DNA of 64,000 nucleotides from assembly GCA_900316285.1 (NCBI GenBank), contig ONCG01000003.1:1-64000 (forward strand), given 5' to 3'. How positions within the stretch are numbered: position 1 is the first letter of the stretch; the number at the start of each line of letters is the position of its first letter. The translations under genes and the position numbers were made by a program. The DNA comes from an uncultured Prevotellaceae bacterium (GTDB lineage Bacteria > Bacteroidota > Bacteroidia > Bacteroidales > Bacteroidaceae). Shown one piece after another: positions 42,044 through 51,686 of this stretch. The notes beneath the pieces are model-generated. The model was not told the origin of the DNA. It worked only from the letters and a program-made list of their open reading frames with translations, and made no database searches.

Positions 42044-44503
42044 ATGATTACTACTCATTTAAGAAATCTGCTTACCGCAGTCATCTGCATCTTCGCAGGT
42101 GCAACGGCTCAGGCTCAGCAGTCGGGTACATTGGATCTTCCCGTTTCCGACTCGAAATTCGACTCAAGGCCTGTAGAGTTTAGTCTTTCAAGCGTGGCCT
42201 CTTCGCTTGATACTGATGCCACTACTTTAGCTGGCGCACTTGATGCATGGGAGATGGGGACTAATGACATGTTCTTCCTTGCTGACCCTGAGGATGCAAC
42301 CGTGCTTTACAACGATTACACACAAGGTAGCAAAGGCGGCTTCTGGGTGCTGAACACTGGTATTCCAGCAGGATGGGGAACCGAAGGGCTGACCTGGTAC
42401 AACACCATCAGTTGGGATGTTGAAGAAGATCTCTTCGTCATCAGCATAGGCCAGTATCCTGGCGTTTCAGAGGTTGGCGATGTCTATAAACCTCATTTTG
42501 TGCTAAAGTTTGGCGAGAAGGAAGTTGGCTTCGATGTTACCATCAATTTTGTTGAGAACACCGATCCCGTTTATGAGATTCCTGAGCCCGCAACTCTGAT
42601 TGAAAAGGAACTGAATATCGTTGGTAGTGCTGAAGTTACTACAGAGCAATTCCCGCGTACAGGCTACGATTCTGACAAGGTTACGATTGAGCTTCCCGAC
42701 CTTGCAGAGAAGCTAGGTGTTGAGCCCGAGTTAATTGCAGCCAGCATGGACAAACTGCTCTATACTACAGAATACAACTCTGGCGACGTAGAAGTAGGTG
42801 GTGGTCTGAAGAAGGACAGTTTGACTAATGATTGGTCTGCTGGCGAGCCTGGTTTCTGGCTTCACGCCGTTCAGGATGACCAAGGTGAGGAAACAGGCGA
42901 ATGCTCGCGTGCTGACTATGGAAATGAAGACAAGTTCTTCGTCGAAGCTTTTGCTTTCGATGCAGAAACGGCTACCCTCAGTTGCAATCTCGGCCAGTAT
43001 CCCAGTAATCTTAAAGCTGGCGAGAAATGGTATGCCAACATGTATCTGATTTATGCTGATAAGGCTTATCGCGTACGTTATAACCTCAATATTATGGAGC
43101 GCGAACAGGGTAGCGGTCTCGAAGGAATGAACAAAGTCGGAGAGGTTTCTTATGAATTTGAGCAGATTCCTACATCAGGATATGAGGCGATTTCATTTAG
43201 CGTTGATGTTGAGGCAGTGGCTGCTGCACTAGGATGCGAGGTCGGTAGTTTCAGCTTACAGGGTCTCGATGATTCTGATAACTGGGCAAGCAGCACAGCA
43301 AATAATGGCGGATTCTGGATGAATGATGCAGGTCGTGTAGTATCCCATTCTTCTGGTGCTGGTGCCATGTATATCGAACCCGCCACGAGCAATGATTATT
43401 CTGTTCTCCATATCGGTCAGTATCCAAATCACTTCGCCATTGATGATGTTTGGGAAGGTGAACTTTATTTTGTGAATGGTGATAATTATTATACCCTTAA
43501 GGCAAAAATGAAGATTGTGCCTGAAGAAATACCAGATCAGGACAAGTACAAGATTGTGGCTGTGCGCCGTGCTAACATGCAACTGGTAGCATCTAAAGGC
43601 TATGCTGCTGACCAGACAACGTTTGTATTAGATCCCGAGGAAATTGCCTCAATCTTAGGAACATCGTCATATGAACTTTATGTGGAAGTGAAAGATGAGA
43701 TAGCAGAACAAACTGGTAAGAAATATAGTTCATATTCCCCCTATGTGTGTGATCCTGCACCAGGTGCATGGCTTGATGCTGATGGCAAAGGCCAGAAATG
43801 GGGTAACGATGCACGAGTGGGAATCTGCTACAGCCTCTCGAATGGTGAGTTCACACTCTTCCAAATGCCTAACCTCAATAGCGTTGGCGATATATTCAAG
43901 GCAAACCTATATTTTGTGAATCTTGAGGACGACGACGAGTGGCCAATGATCCAGGTCCAGTTTACCATCAATTTCGTAAGGGAAATCGCAGCTTACGAAG
44001 AGGTTGGTTCTGAGGATGTAACCCTCCCCGTAAGCATTGAGAAAGACTGCGTCATCGACTTCGATCTGGCTCCTGCCGCTGAGGCACTGGGTGTTACCGT
44101 TGATGAGCTGTCGGCAGAGAGCAACCGTTACTTGAAGGGTATGGCAGGCGGAGCTTATAGCGAAGGCGTGAACATCGCGACAGGTCTTGGCTTCGATGCC
44201 AATGGCGATTGCAACTCACAAGGCGACTACTACTTCTACTTCGAGGATGGCAAGATGTATACTGTCACGAGCACCGATATTCCTGAGGACTTCTCGCTGC
44301 CCGTACAGTTCGCCTTCAACATCGACGACAAGATCTACGTTTACTACGCTAACTTCGTTTCTGAAGCCGTTTACACTGGCATCAAGACCGTAGGCAACGA
44401 GGCTAAGGCCGACAACCGCATCTTCGACATCAGCGGTCGTCAGGTGACGAAGCCCACTCGCGGCCTGTATATCCAGAATGGTAAGAAGGTCGTGATTAAG
44501 TGA
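42044..44503 (+). CDS. secreted multi-domain DUF4859-repeat protein
   Basis: 819 aa. Signal peptide ending near ATAQAQQ. Five repeats of about 130-150 residues follow, each with a pattern I assign to DUF4859: a hydrophobic start like VEFSLSSVASSL, then GFWxxxxG, then a core FVISIGQYPGVSEVGDVYKPHFVL (second copy LSCNLGQYPSNLKAGEKWYANMYLIY; third VLHIGQYPNHFAIDDVW; fourth FTLFQMPNLNSVGD). The end DISGRQVTKPTRGLYIQNGKKVVIK is the shared secretion-type tail. No catalytic motif. The same module is found at the ends of the DUF6055 proteins here, so it may be a binding or scaffold module. It has its own promoter and terminator. Confidence 0.75.
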   Translation: MITTHLRNLLTAVICIFAGATAQAQQSGTLDLPVSDSKFDSRPVEFSLSSVASSLDTDATTLAGALDAWEMGTNDMFFLADPEDATVLYNDYTQGSKGGFWVLNTGIPAGWGTEGLTWYNTISWDVEEDLFVISIGQYPGVSEVGDVYKPHFVLKFGEKEVGFDVTINFVENTDPVYEIPEPATLIEKELNIVGSAEVTTEQFPRTGYDSDKVTIELPDLAEKLGVEPELIAASMDKLLYTTEYNSGDVEVGGGLKKDSLTNDWSAGEPGFWLHAVQDDQGEETGECSRADYGNEDKFFVEAFAFDAETATLSCNLGQYPSNLKAGEKWYANMYLIYADKAYRVRYNLNIMEREQGSGLEGMNKVGEVSYEFEQIPTSGYEAISFSVDVEAVAAALGCEVGSFSLQGLDDSDNWASSTANNGGFWMNDAGRVVSHSSGAGAMYIEPATSNDYSVLHIGQYPNHFAIDDVWEGELYFVNGDNYYTLKAKMKIVPEEIPDQDKYKIVAVRRANMQLVASKGYAADQTTFVLDPEEIASILGTSSYELYVEVKDEIAEQTGKKYSSYSPYVCDPAPGAWLDADGKGQKWGNDARVGICYSLSNGEFTLFQMPNLNSVGDIFKANLYFVNLEDDDEWPMIQVQFTINFVREIAAYEEVGSEDVTLPVSIEKDCVIDFDLAPAAEALGVTVDELSAESNRYLKGMAGGAYSEGVNIATGLGFDANGDCNSQGDYYFYFEDGKMYTVTSTDIPEDFSLPVQFAFNIDDKIYVYYANFVSEAVYTGIKTVGNEAKADNRIFDISGRQVTKPTRGLYIQNGKKVVIK

Positions 44504-44604
44504 GAGAAGAACTGAACGTGTTCGAGTTCTTCCGAACGTGAACGAGCTCGAACGAAGTTCAAGGTCGTGGTGAAGTAAGATAATAACTGAACTATAACCC
44601 TTAC

Positions 44605-44639
44605 AATGGGCAATCCTGAGCAAATCGGGATTGCCCATT
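44605..44639 (+). terminator. intrinsic terminator of the DUF4859-repeat gene
   Basis: AATGGGCAATCC (44605-44616) pairs with 44628-44639 over 12 bp, followed by a T-rich stretch (ATATTTTTG). It lies about 100 bases after the stop. Confidence 0.85.
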
Positions 44640-44699
44640 ATATTTTTGTTATCACGGAACATCCACACGTAGGGGCAGACCCCCGTGTCTGCCCGCCAG

Positions 44700-44915
44700 C
44701 TGCCTGTGGTCCCCTCCTCCTGGGAGGAGGGGTGCGGGGTGGTCGAGAATAATAATGACATAACCTATTATAAATTAATCATTTGGGAAGAGGTCAAACC
44801 TTGTTTTTCTCTTCCCCCGTCGCTGCGCTCCCCTCATCGCTCCCTCCTCGCGCTTCGCCACCCCTAACCCCTCCTTCCAGAAGGAGGGGACCACAAGTTG
44901 GCTCCTGGCACTATT
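44700..44915. mobile_element. MITE-like palindromic element, copy 2 (ends worn)
   Basis: The two hairpin arms CCCCTCCTCCTGGGAGGAGGGG (from 44711) and CCCCTCCTTCCAGAAGGAGGGG (to 44890) are inverted, with GGGGTGG tails facing inward. The terminal GGGTGTGTCAAAAT is not intact. Its inner part shares TCGCTGCGCTCCCCTCATCG with copy 4. It directly abuts the minisatellite at 44919. A small GGGCAGAC inverted repeat lies at about 44674-44695. Confidence 0.65.
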
Positions 44916-44918
44916 GTT

Positions 44919-45163
44919 GCAGCATAGCGACACAAGTTATGCAGCAATGCTGCACAAGTTCGGCAGCATAGCTGCGCAAACGCTAGAGCATGCCTTTTGG
45001 AGTCCAGAAGCATTGAGTTTAGACTCTGAAAGCATTGAGTTTAGAACTTGAAAGCATTGAGTTTAGAACCTGAAAGCATTGAGTTTAGAACCTGAAAGCA
45101 TTGAGTTTAGAACCCAAAAGCATTGAGTTACGGATCCAAAGGCAATGAGGTAAGAATGTGGGA
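44919..45163. repeat. 22-bp minisatellites, two unit types
   Basis: Block A (44919-44984) has three units of the GCAGCATAGC...CAAG type. Block B (44988-45163) has about eight units, mostly GCATTGAGTTTAGAACCTGAAA-like. Both have exactly 22-bp periods but unrelated sequence. 22 is not a multiple of 3 and no frame runs through. They are not CRISPR: no spacers. Confidence 0.9.
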
Positions 45164-45228
45164 GGCATTCTATTAGGAATGGGGTGATGATGCAGAACAT
45201 TGAAAAACGTGAGAAAAGAGAAAATGAA

Positions 45229-45266
45229 ATCGGGCAAACGCGGATTTTATCACACGTTTGCCCGAT
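45229..45266 (-). terminator. terminator of the DUF6055-DUF4859 gene
   Basis: ATCGGGCAAACG (45229-45240) pairs with 45255-45266 over 12 bp, with T-rich sequence following on the minus strand. It lies 30 bases past the stop at 45296. Confidence 0.8.
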
Positions 45267-45295
45267 GTTTATGTTGATCTGATTTGTGGCTTGGT

Positions 45296-47458
45296 TTACT
45301 TCACCACAATCTTACGACCATTCACAATGTATACGCCCTTCGGGAGATCAGAGAGCGAAGAGGGGGCGGAGGAGACTGAGATGCGGCGGCCGGAGAGGTC
45401 GTAAATGCCTACATTCTCTACTCTTCTACTAACATTTTCCACATTCTGAATACCCACGGTGCTCGGATCGGTGTAGTCGATGCTGCGCAAAGTGACGTTG
45501 ACATCGCCGCCGATGGTGATATTGAAGATGAACCGAGCCGTTGCAGTCTTTGAGCCATTCTTGTAGACGAGGGCCTGGCTGATGGTGTACTTCGAACCAT
45601 TGGCATTCTTGCCGGGATACTGGCCGAGGCTGAACACAAGCGACGACGGCGAGAACTCGGAGAACACATAGCCGTTGGCATAGGCGTTCACGGTAGCCGT
45701 CTGGTCGAACCAGTGGCCATAGCCGTTGGCGGTGGAACCGCTCTGGGCAAGCGTTCCGTCGGGATTCACAGCATAGAACATGATGCGGCGGTTGCCAGGA
45801 CCACTGGCCGACCAGCCTTGCATGCGGCTGTTGATGGACGTGGGCTGCATCTGGAAGGCGGTGCCGAGGGTGGCGGCGGCCTGTCCGCTGATGCTTACGG
45901 TTGTGCCACTATAGGCATCGGTGCTTCGCGGGAAGGTGACATCGTAGGTGAAGGTGGCGTCGGCGATGTCGCGTCCGTCGAGGGTGGCCTCAGCATATAC
46001 CGTGGCATGTTCGCCGATATCGGTGCCCTCAAATTTTACGCGATAGGGCCACATGTCGTCACCCGCCATCTTCTCGTCCCACTGATGCTGGTAGTAGGTC
46101 TTTAGGGCCGGCGATACCACGAGCCACAAACGGCTCACACCCTCGGGGAGCGTCATCGAATAGTCGTCCGTAACCTCGCTGGTTCCCGTTCCATACACCT
46201 TATCTTCAGAGAAATACTGGCGTGTGCCATCCTTCATCAGAGCCACATAGCCCAGGCGGAAGCCACGAGCCGTGCGTGCTCCGGCAATGTTATACTTCCT
46301 GTCGGCCGACTTCGAGAACGCCGAGTTGCCATCGAGGTATTCGCCTGGGTCGGCATCGAGGATGGCGGTACCCGGCTTCAGAGCCGTGAAATGCGTGGTG
46401 AGTTCCGTGCCGGCAGCAGGCACTTTCAGTGGAATGACGTTAAAGCCCGTCGACTGCGGACACGAGGCTAGCGCCACCTGGTAGGCGTTGTCGTCGGTGA
46501 GCACACAGCGATAGGTGAAGTCGCCAATGTAAGGATTGCGATAAGGCTTGCACACATCGAAGTCCCAAGTGGCACAACGGCAGGCATAGTCGAAGTAAAG
46601 ACGATAGAGATCCTCCACGCTCAGCTTCTTATAGTCCATGAGCACCTGGTTGAAGTCCTTGATGGTTGTCTCGGGATAGTTCCACACATTGGCTACGGTC
46701 TTGATGTCGCCGTAGTGCTGGCAGAGATAATAGAAGAACCAGTAGGACTGGTAGCGGTGCCACTCATGGGTGTAGGCATAGTTGTGGCTGTTGCGGAACA
46801 CGCCGATACTCTGGTCGAACATCAGTTCCGGATACGACTGATTGGCCTGCCACTGAGCCGTCTGCTCCCAGGTAACACTACCGTTTCCCACTGCTCCATG
46901 GAAACCTGTCTGGCAGGTTCTGTCGGCTCCGTGTCTGGAAGCTTCGGAGTAGCACATGTAGTGGAACGAGTGTCCAATCTCATGAGCCACGCTGTGTCCC
47001 ACGGGCTTACACGTGGAGGGATTGAGCCAGAGTGCCGACACCTGGTAGTCGTAGCCACCTCCGTAGCAAGTCCACTCTTGCGTGTGGTTCATGAGCACCA
47101 TCACCTTATACTTAGAAAGGTTCGACGACTTCGGGTCTACAAAGCCCAGCGTGTTGAGTTCCAAGTCGAAGAACGCCTCGCACTTCGCCAGCAGGTCGTC
47201 GATATTGACATTGTAGAAACCCGATGTCTCTGAGGGCGACTTGTCACCATAGTATTTATCCCAGAACACGATGACGTTGTCGGTCTCCTTCGAGCGCGAC
47301 TTCGACCACGTGTACTTGTTGTCAGGGTCGCTCTCGGCATAGAGCAGCGTGTCGGAGCGCTGCTGACGCCACTCCTGCGGAATGTAAATCTGCTTCTGGG
47401 CAAACGAGGCCAGCGCACTCATTGCCAGAACGCTTAAACAAATAAGAAATCTTTTCAT
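45296..47458 (-). CDS. DUF6055-DUF4859 secreted protein, putative zinc peptidase
   Basis: The start chosen is MKRFLICLSVLAMSALASFAQ at 47458. 720 aa. The DUF6055 part (about 22-440) has SKETDNVIVFWDKYYGD, YKVMVLMNHTQEWTCYGGG and SVAHEIGHSFHYMC at about 155, an HExxH. Then come a beta-rich region and a DUF4859-like module near the end (FVFSLGQYPGKNANGSKYTISQALVYKNG matches the module of the gene at 42044). The last residues (YDLSGRRISV, LPKGVYIVNGRKIVVK) are the shared secretion-type tail. Paralogous to the proteins at 20979 and 54634. It lies 39 bases downstream of the CotH gene, probably in one transcript. Confidence 0.78.
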   Translation of the reverse strand: MKRFLICLSVLAMSALASFAQKQIYIPQEWRQQRSDTLLYAESDPDNKYTWSKSRSKETDNVIVFWDKYYGDKSPSETSGFYNVNIDDLLAKCEAFFDLELNTLGFVDPKSSNLSKYKVMVLMNHTQEWTCYGGGYDYQVSALWLNPSTCKPVGHSVAHEIGHSFHYMCYSEASRHGADRTCQTGFHGAVGNGSVTWEQTAQWQANQSYPELMFDQSIGVFRNSHNYAYTHEWHRYQSYWFFYYLCQHYGDIKTVANVWNYPETTIKDFNQVLMDYKKLSVEDLYRLYFDYACRCATWDFDVCKPYRNPYIGDFTYRCVLTDDNAYQVALASCPQSTGFNVIPLKVPAAGTELTTHFTALKPGTAILDADPGEYLDGNSAFSKSADRKYNIAGARTARGFRLGYVALMKDGTRQYFSEDKVYGTGTSEVTDDYSMTLPEGVSRLWLVVSPALKTYYQHQWDEKMAGDDMWPYRVKFEGTDIGEHATVYAEATLDGRDIADATFTYDVTFPRSTDAYSGTTVSISGQAAATLGTAFQMQPTSINSRMQGWSASGPGNRRIMFYAVNPDGTLAQSGSTANGYGHWFDQTATVNAYANGYVFSEFSPSSLVFSLGQYPGKNANGSKYTISQALVYKNGSKTATARFIFNITIGGDVNVTLRSIDYTDPSTVGIQNVENVSRRVENVGIYDLSGRRISVSSAPSSLSDLPKGVYIVNGRKIVVK

Positions 47459-47497
47459 ATCGTTAATCATTATCAATTGTCCATTAATAAAAGGTGT

Positions 47498-49378
47498 TTA
47501 CCACCAATCCCAGCTAATGGTGAAATGCACTTCGACGTTCACCTTCTTCATTACACCACTCACCGGGTATTGGTACTGCATGCGAACCGTGTGTTCCTCA
47601 TCATAGCAGTTGTCCTGATAGAGGCCACAGTTCCAGTTCCACAAGTCGTTGAACACCTCTATATATACATGGCCTTGCGCATAACGACCAGGCTCGCCAT
47701 TTTCATCGAACCAGCCGCCGAAGACGCCATTGGTGCCGTTTGAGCCCTCGCTACCATCGTTCATCAGCGGCACGATGCTTACCTTTGCCTCTTGGAAATC
47801 GCTCTCGCTGATGCCCATCAGCTGCAGCACTTCGCTCTTGTCGATGTGTATCTGATTGCTCTGATGATAGCCATCGTACCACTTCATGGCACAATCGGTC
47901 GTGACGGTGCCGCATACCTGTTCGTCAACAACAGGTTCCTCAGGCTCGGGAATATCGCGAATGAGCTTCGTCATGAAGTCGCAACGCTTCAGCAACCACT
48001 GGTGCATCTTCTCCACTTCATCTTTAAACTTATAGCCGCTGATAGGCCAACGCCCGAATTCACGGGTCATCGGGACGTCCTCAAGATTCTTTACATACTT
48101 CATACACTCGTCCCAGTTGCGGCTGACGATGGAATCTTTCACCGATGCCCACTGCTCCTTGTAGGCCTTCACGAACTCTGGGCAGCCGAAAAGGTCGGTA
48201 AAGAACTGCGGCACGTAGTTGTAGTTGCCGTTGCGCTTGTAGGGATTGGAGCCCATGACGGTCTCCCGATAGTTCGCAAAGAAATAGTGGCCGCGCGTCA
48301 TATCGCCCCAGTCGAAGTCGTAACCGGCATCGAAGTCCCATAGCGGACCCATCACCCACTTGCCGGCACCGTCCTTATGCAGGTAGATGCTGCGTGGCGC
48401 CGAGAGCTCAACATTATAGACAAACTCCTGAATCTGCAGGTATTTGATGAACGAAGGGATGTCGAGGAGTTGCTGCACCTGCTCGTAGTCCTTTGCCTTG
48501 ATGGCCTGCTCGAGCTTGGCAAACTCAGCCTTCACCGAGTCCACGGTGTTTGCAGTTGCGTATTCATCTTTCGGATATTTCACGGCAGCCGGCATGCGGT
48601 AGACCTTCGAATAGAAGTTGTCATCGGCATAAGGGCTTTCGCCAGGGCCATCATCGACGTCGAGTGTAAGCAGGATGCCACCCTCGTCGCTGATGTCGAC
48701 ACGGTTCTTGCCTTGCTGCACCTGCTCCGTGAGCTGGTAGATGCCACGATAGTCGCCATTGATGAACACCTCTACATAGCGAGTATGGTTCGTAAACGGC
48801 AGGCCGAGCCACTCTCCCATCTCAAAAACAAAGGTATTCATGAGGTCGGTGACGTCGCGGTAGTTGGCCAGCAGCACCCAGCTCTTCGCCTTGTCGAGTC
48901 CAAGCAGCTTGTGCTTCTGGTCAAGTTTGATGCGATAAGGCTTCTTGTCGTACCACAACCACGAGCTGTTGCCACGCCCACGAATGGAGGCCGAAGCCGA
49001 GTAGTTGCTAAAGGCGCCACGGCCGTTCAACAGAATCTGACAGGGCATGTACTCCTCGTTCGAGGTGATCTCCTTGCCATTGTTGGTGGTGATATAGAGT
49101 TGGAACACCTGATATTTGTCTTTCGTCTCAACGGCAGGCTCGTCCTCGAAGGTCAGGCTGTCTACATCGGCAAGGCGGAAAGGCACAACGGCATCGCCCC
49201 GGACGTGAAGCAGCAACTCGCTCTGGTCGCTACTCACATCGGCATAGGTCAGGCTGTCGGCAATCATGGGGAAGTCCCACTGCGACCATTGCGACGTGGT
49301 GTGAACATGAATGCGCTGCTGGGCAAACAGAGTTGACGTAGATGCGACGAGCAGCGCCAATAGTAGTGATTTCTTCAT
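47498..49378 (-). CDS. CotH-kinase family protein with DUF4859-like C-terminus
   Basis: The start chosen is MKKSLLLALLVASTSTLFAQ at 49378; the upstream extension of the frame is rejected because it runs through the promoter region. 626 aa. A short N-terminal beta module (VVPFRLADVDSLTFED) is followed by the CotH fold: SIRGRGNSSWLWYDKKPYRIKLD, LDKAKSWVLLANYRD, HTRYVEVFINGDYRGIYQLTEQV, VMGPLWDFDAGYDFDWGD. CotH proteins are atypical kinases that phosphorylate secreted proteins. The RGRGN and WDFD motifs are intact. The last 110 residues resemble DUF4859 (VFGGWFDENGEPGRYAQGHVYIEVF). It has no secretion-type tail. Confidence 0.85.
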   Translation of the reverse strand: MKKSLLLALLVASTSTLFAQQRIHVHTTSQWSQWDFPMIADSLTYADVSSDQSELLLHVRGDAVVPFRLADVDSLTFEDEPAVETKDKYQVFQLYITTNNGKEITSNEEYMPCQILLNGRGAFSNYSASASIRGRGNSSWLWYDKKPYRIKLDQKHKLLGLDKAKSWVLLANYRDVTDLMNTFVFEMGEWLGLPFTNHTRYVEVFINGDYRGIYQLTEQVQQGKNRVDISDEGGILLTLDVDDGPGESPYADDNFYSKVYRMPAAVKYPKDEYATANTVDSVKAEFAKLEQAIKAKDYEQVQQLLDIPSFIKYLQIQEFVYNVELSAPRSIYLHKDGAGKWVMGPLWDFDAGYDFDWGDMTRGHYFFANYRETVMGSNPYKRNGNYNYVPQFFTDLFGCPEFVKAYKEQWASVKDSIVSRNWDECMKYVKNLEDVPMTREFGRWPISGYKFKDEVEKMHQWLLKRCDFMTKLIRDIPEPEEPVVDEQVCGTVTTDCAMKWYDGYHQSNQIHIDKSEVLQLMGISESDFQEAKVSIVPLMNDGSEGSNGTNGVFGGWFDENGEPGRYAQGHVYIEVFNDLWNWNCGLYQDNCYDEEHTVRMQYQYPVSGVMKKVNVEVHFTISWDWW

Positions 49379-49397
49379 ATCATGAATATTTACCGCT

Positions 49398-49406
49398 GCA
49401 AAGGTA
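49398..49406 (-). promoter_or_regulatory. -7 box of the CotH gene
   Basis: TACCTTTGC on the minus strand, 20 bases before the ATG at 49378. No clear -33. Confidence 0.55.
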
Positions 49407-49566
49407 GCAAAATTCTCACACACTGCGTAAAAGAATCGTCCATTGGAATGATAAAAATGTCTAAATGACACCCAAACATCGCCAACCCGACGCTTGGAAC
49501 GCAAGGATTTGGACGATTTTTCTTTCTCTTTAGACAATATTATTAGGTTATATAAAATTAATGTAG

Positions 49567-49575
49567 TATCTTTGC
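49567..49575 (+). promoter_or_regulatory. -7 box of the GH97-GH127 operon
   Basis: TATCTTTGC on the plus strand, 17 bases before the ATG at 49593, giving a very short leader. No TTTG at the usual distance, so activation by a regulator is plausible. Confidence 0.6.
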
Positions 49576-49592
49576 AACAAACTATCAACCAA

Positions 49593-51614
49593 ATGATGAA
49601 AAAGTACTTTTTCCTGACTCTGACCCTCCTCATCGCCTGCCTGCAGACGATAGCAGCCAGAGAGATGACAGTGACTTCGCCCAACGGGCGCCTGGTGGCA
49701 GTCATAGAAGATGACGACATGCTGATGATTTCGGTTCGCCTCGACGGTGTGGCACTCGTGGCACCATCGCCGATAGGGCTCACGCTGGCCGATGGGACCA
49801 TCATTGGCCGCAACGGACCACTGGGTTTTGGACGCAATTCGGTCATCGTCGACGACGCCGATGCCCCCTTCTATCGCCAGCGCCACATCAAGACGACGGC
49901 CAACCAGCTTGAACTGCAGATGAGAAACGGCTTCGCCCTGCAGGTGCGTGCCTACGACGAGGGTGTCAGCTATCGTTTCTTAACCACTCGTAAGGGTGAG
50001 ACCATCATCAAGAACGAGATTGCCGAATACGACTTTGGTAGCGAAGCAAAAGCGTGGTTCGCCTACTCCACCAACAAGGAGAAGCCTTTCGCCATGGCTT
50101 TCCAAAACACCTACCATGAGACTTCGCTTGCCGAAGCGCAAGATCTGCCTGCCTTCCTGCCCGTCACCATTGAGAAAGACGGCTGCGTAGGTGCCAAGGT
50201 GACGCTGCTCGAAAGCGACCTCAGGCAGTATCCGGGCATGTTTGTCGAAGTAATAAAGGAACAAAGTAACAAGATAACGTTTTCCAAACTGAAGGCTACG
50301 TTCGCCCCCTACCCCAAGAAGATGGACTACTATCGCTGGCGTGGCATGTCGTATGTGGCTGAGACGGAAGACTATATTGCCAAGTCGAAGGGTCCCCGCA
50401 CCTATCCCTGGCGCATCTTTGCCGTGAGCGAGCAGGATACACAGATGCCCGTGAACGACCTCGTCTACACGCTGGCTTCACCGAATGAAATCGGGTCTAC
50501 CGATTGGATCAAGCCCGGCAAGGTGGCTTGGGACTGGTGGAACGACTGGAACCTGCGCGGCGTTGACTTCAAGGCCGGCATCAATACCGAGACCTATAAG
50601 TATTATATTGATTTTGCTTCCAAGTTCGGTTTGCAATACATCGTGCTCGACGAGGGCTGGTATGACTCTTCGAAGGGCGACATCATGAATCCCATTGCTG
50701 CCATCGACCTGCCGGGACTCATCAGCTACGGAAAGGAAAAGGGTGTTAGCATCGTGCTTTGGGCAGTGTTCAACGTGCTCGACGAACATCTCGACGAGGC
50801 CTGTCGCAAGTATGCCGACATGGGAGTGAAAGGCTTTAAGGTCGACTTCCTCGACCGCAACGACCAAACGGCCGTGGAAATGGCGGAGCGCATCGCTAAG
50901 CATTGTGCCGGCTATAAGCTCTTCCTCGACTATCACGGCTTTTATTCGCCTACCGGATTGAACAGAACATTCCCCAATGTGCTCAACTACGAGGGCGTGT
51001 TCGGCATGGAGGAGTGTCGCTGGGCGAAGAAAGAAACCGATATGCCCCGCTACGACGTGACGTTCCCATTCATGCGAGGGATGGCCGGACAGACCGACTT
51101 TACGCCGGGAGCCATGCGCAACGGCACGCGCAGCAACTGGGTGGAATGCTACGAAAACCCCGTGTCGATGGGCACCCGCTGCCATCAGGCTGCCTGCTAT
51201 GTGGTGCACGACACGCCGTTCACCATGCTCTGCGATGCGCCGACCAACTATGAACGCGAGCCAGAGTACACGAAATTCATCGCTGAGATTCCCGTGGTGT
51301 GGGATGAGACGCGTGTGCTGCAGGGCGAGATGGGCAAATTCATTGTCGTGGCCCGCCGACTCGGCGACACCTGGTACGTGGGTGGACAAACCAACTGGGA
51401 CGGCCGCGACATCGTGCTTCCACTCGACTTCCTTGACGAAGGCTCTTACTTCATGACGCAGCTCTGCGACGGCATCAATGCCGATCACAACGCAGAAGAC
51501 TACAAGCTAGACCTCCAGTGCCGTGGCAATGATGAGACGCTCACCATCCACATGGCGTCTGGCGGCGGCTTTGTACTGAAATTCGGAAAGATCACCGTCG
51601 TCGATCATTTATAA
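49593..51614 (+). CDS. glycoside hydrolase family 97
   Basis: The start is MMKKYFFLTLTLLIACLQTIAA at 49593 (signal peptide). 673 aa. The N-terminal beta-sandwich (TVTSPNGRLVAVIEDDDMLMISVRLDG) is followed by the barrel (WDWWNDWNL, IVLDEGWYDSSKGD, KGFKVDFLDRNDQT, FLDYHGFY, NYEGVFGMEE). The Asp near 417 in VDFLDR is at the position of the nucleophile in retaining GH97 enzymes (alpha-galactosidase or beta-L-arabinopyranosidase types); inverting SusB-type enzymes lack it. Glu467 or Glu473 is the likely acid/base. I therefore infer a retaining enzyme in the periplasm. It is first in the operon with GH127. Confidence 0.9.
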   Translation: MMKKYFFLTLTLLIACLQTIAAREMTVTSPNGRLVAVIEDDDMLMISVRLDGVALVAPSPIGLTLADGTIIGRNGPLGFGRNSVIVDDADAPFYRQRHIKTTANQLELQMRNGFALQVRAYDEGVSYRFLTTRKGETIIKNEIAEYDFGSEAKAWFAYSTNKEKPFAMAFQNTYHETSLAEAQDLPAFLPVTIEKDGCVGAKVTLLESDLRQYPGMFVEVIKEQSNKITFSKLKATFAPYPKKMDYYRWRGMSYVAETEDYIAKSKGPRTYPWRIFAVSEQDTQMPVNDLVYTLASPNEIGSTDWIKPGKVAWDWWNDWNLRGVDFKAGINTETYKYYIDFASKFGLQYIVLDEGWYDSSKGDIMNPIAAIDLPGLISYGKEKGVSIVLWAVFNVLDEHLDEACRKYADMGVKGFKVDFLDRNDQTAVEMAERIAKHCAGYKLFLDYHGFYSPTGLNRTFPNVLNYEGVFGMEECRWAKKETDMPRYDVTFPFMRGMAGQTDFTPGAMRNGTRSNWVECYENPVSMGTRCHQAACYVVHDTPFTMLCDAPTNYEREPEYTKFIAEIPVVWDETRVLQGEMGKFIVVARRLGDTWYVGGQTNWDGRDIVLPLDFLDEGSYFMTQLCDGINADHNAEDYKLDLQCRGNDETLTIHMASGGGFVLKFGKITVVDHL

Positions 51615-51686
51615 AATAATGTGACACAGGGGCGATTCATCATCAAGAGCAACCATTACAGATTATTTATAAAAACCAACAACAAT

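Noticed and set aside
47477-49846. Longer start (49846) for the CotH protein
   Set aside because: The extra 156 residues would cross the divergent promoter region and precede a clear signal peptide at 49378.
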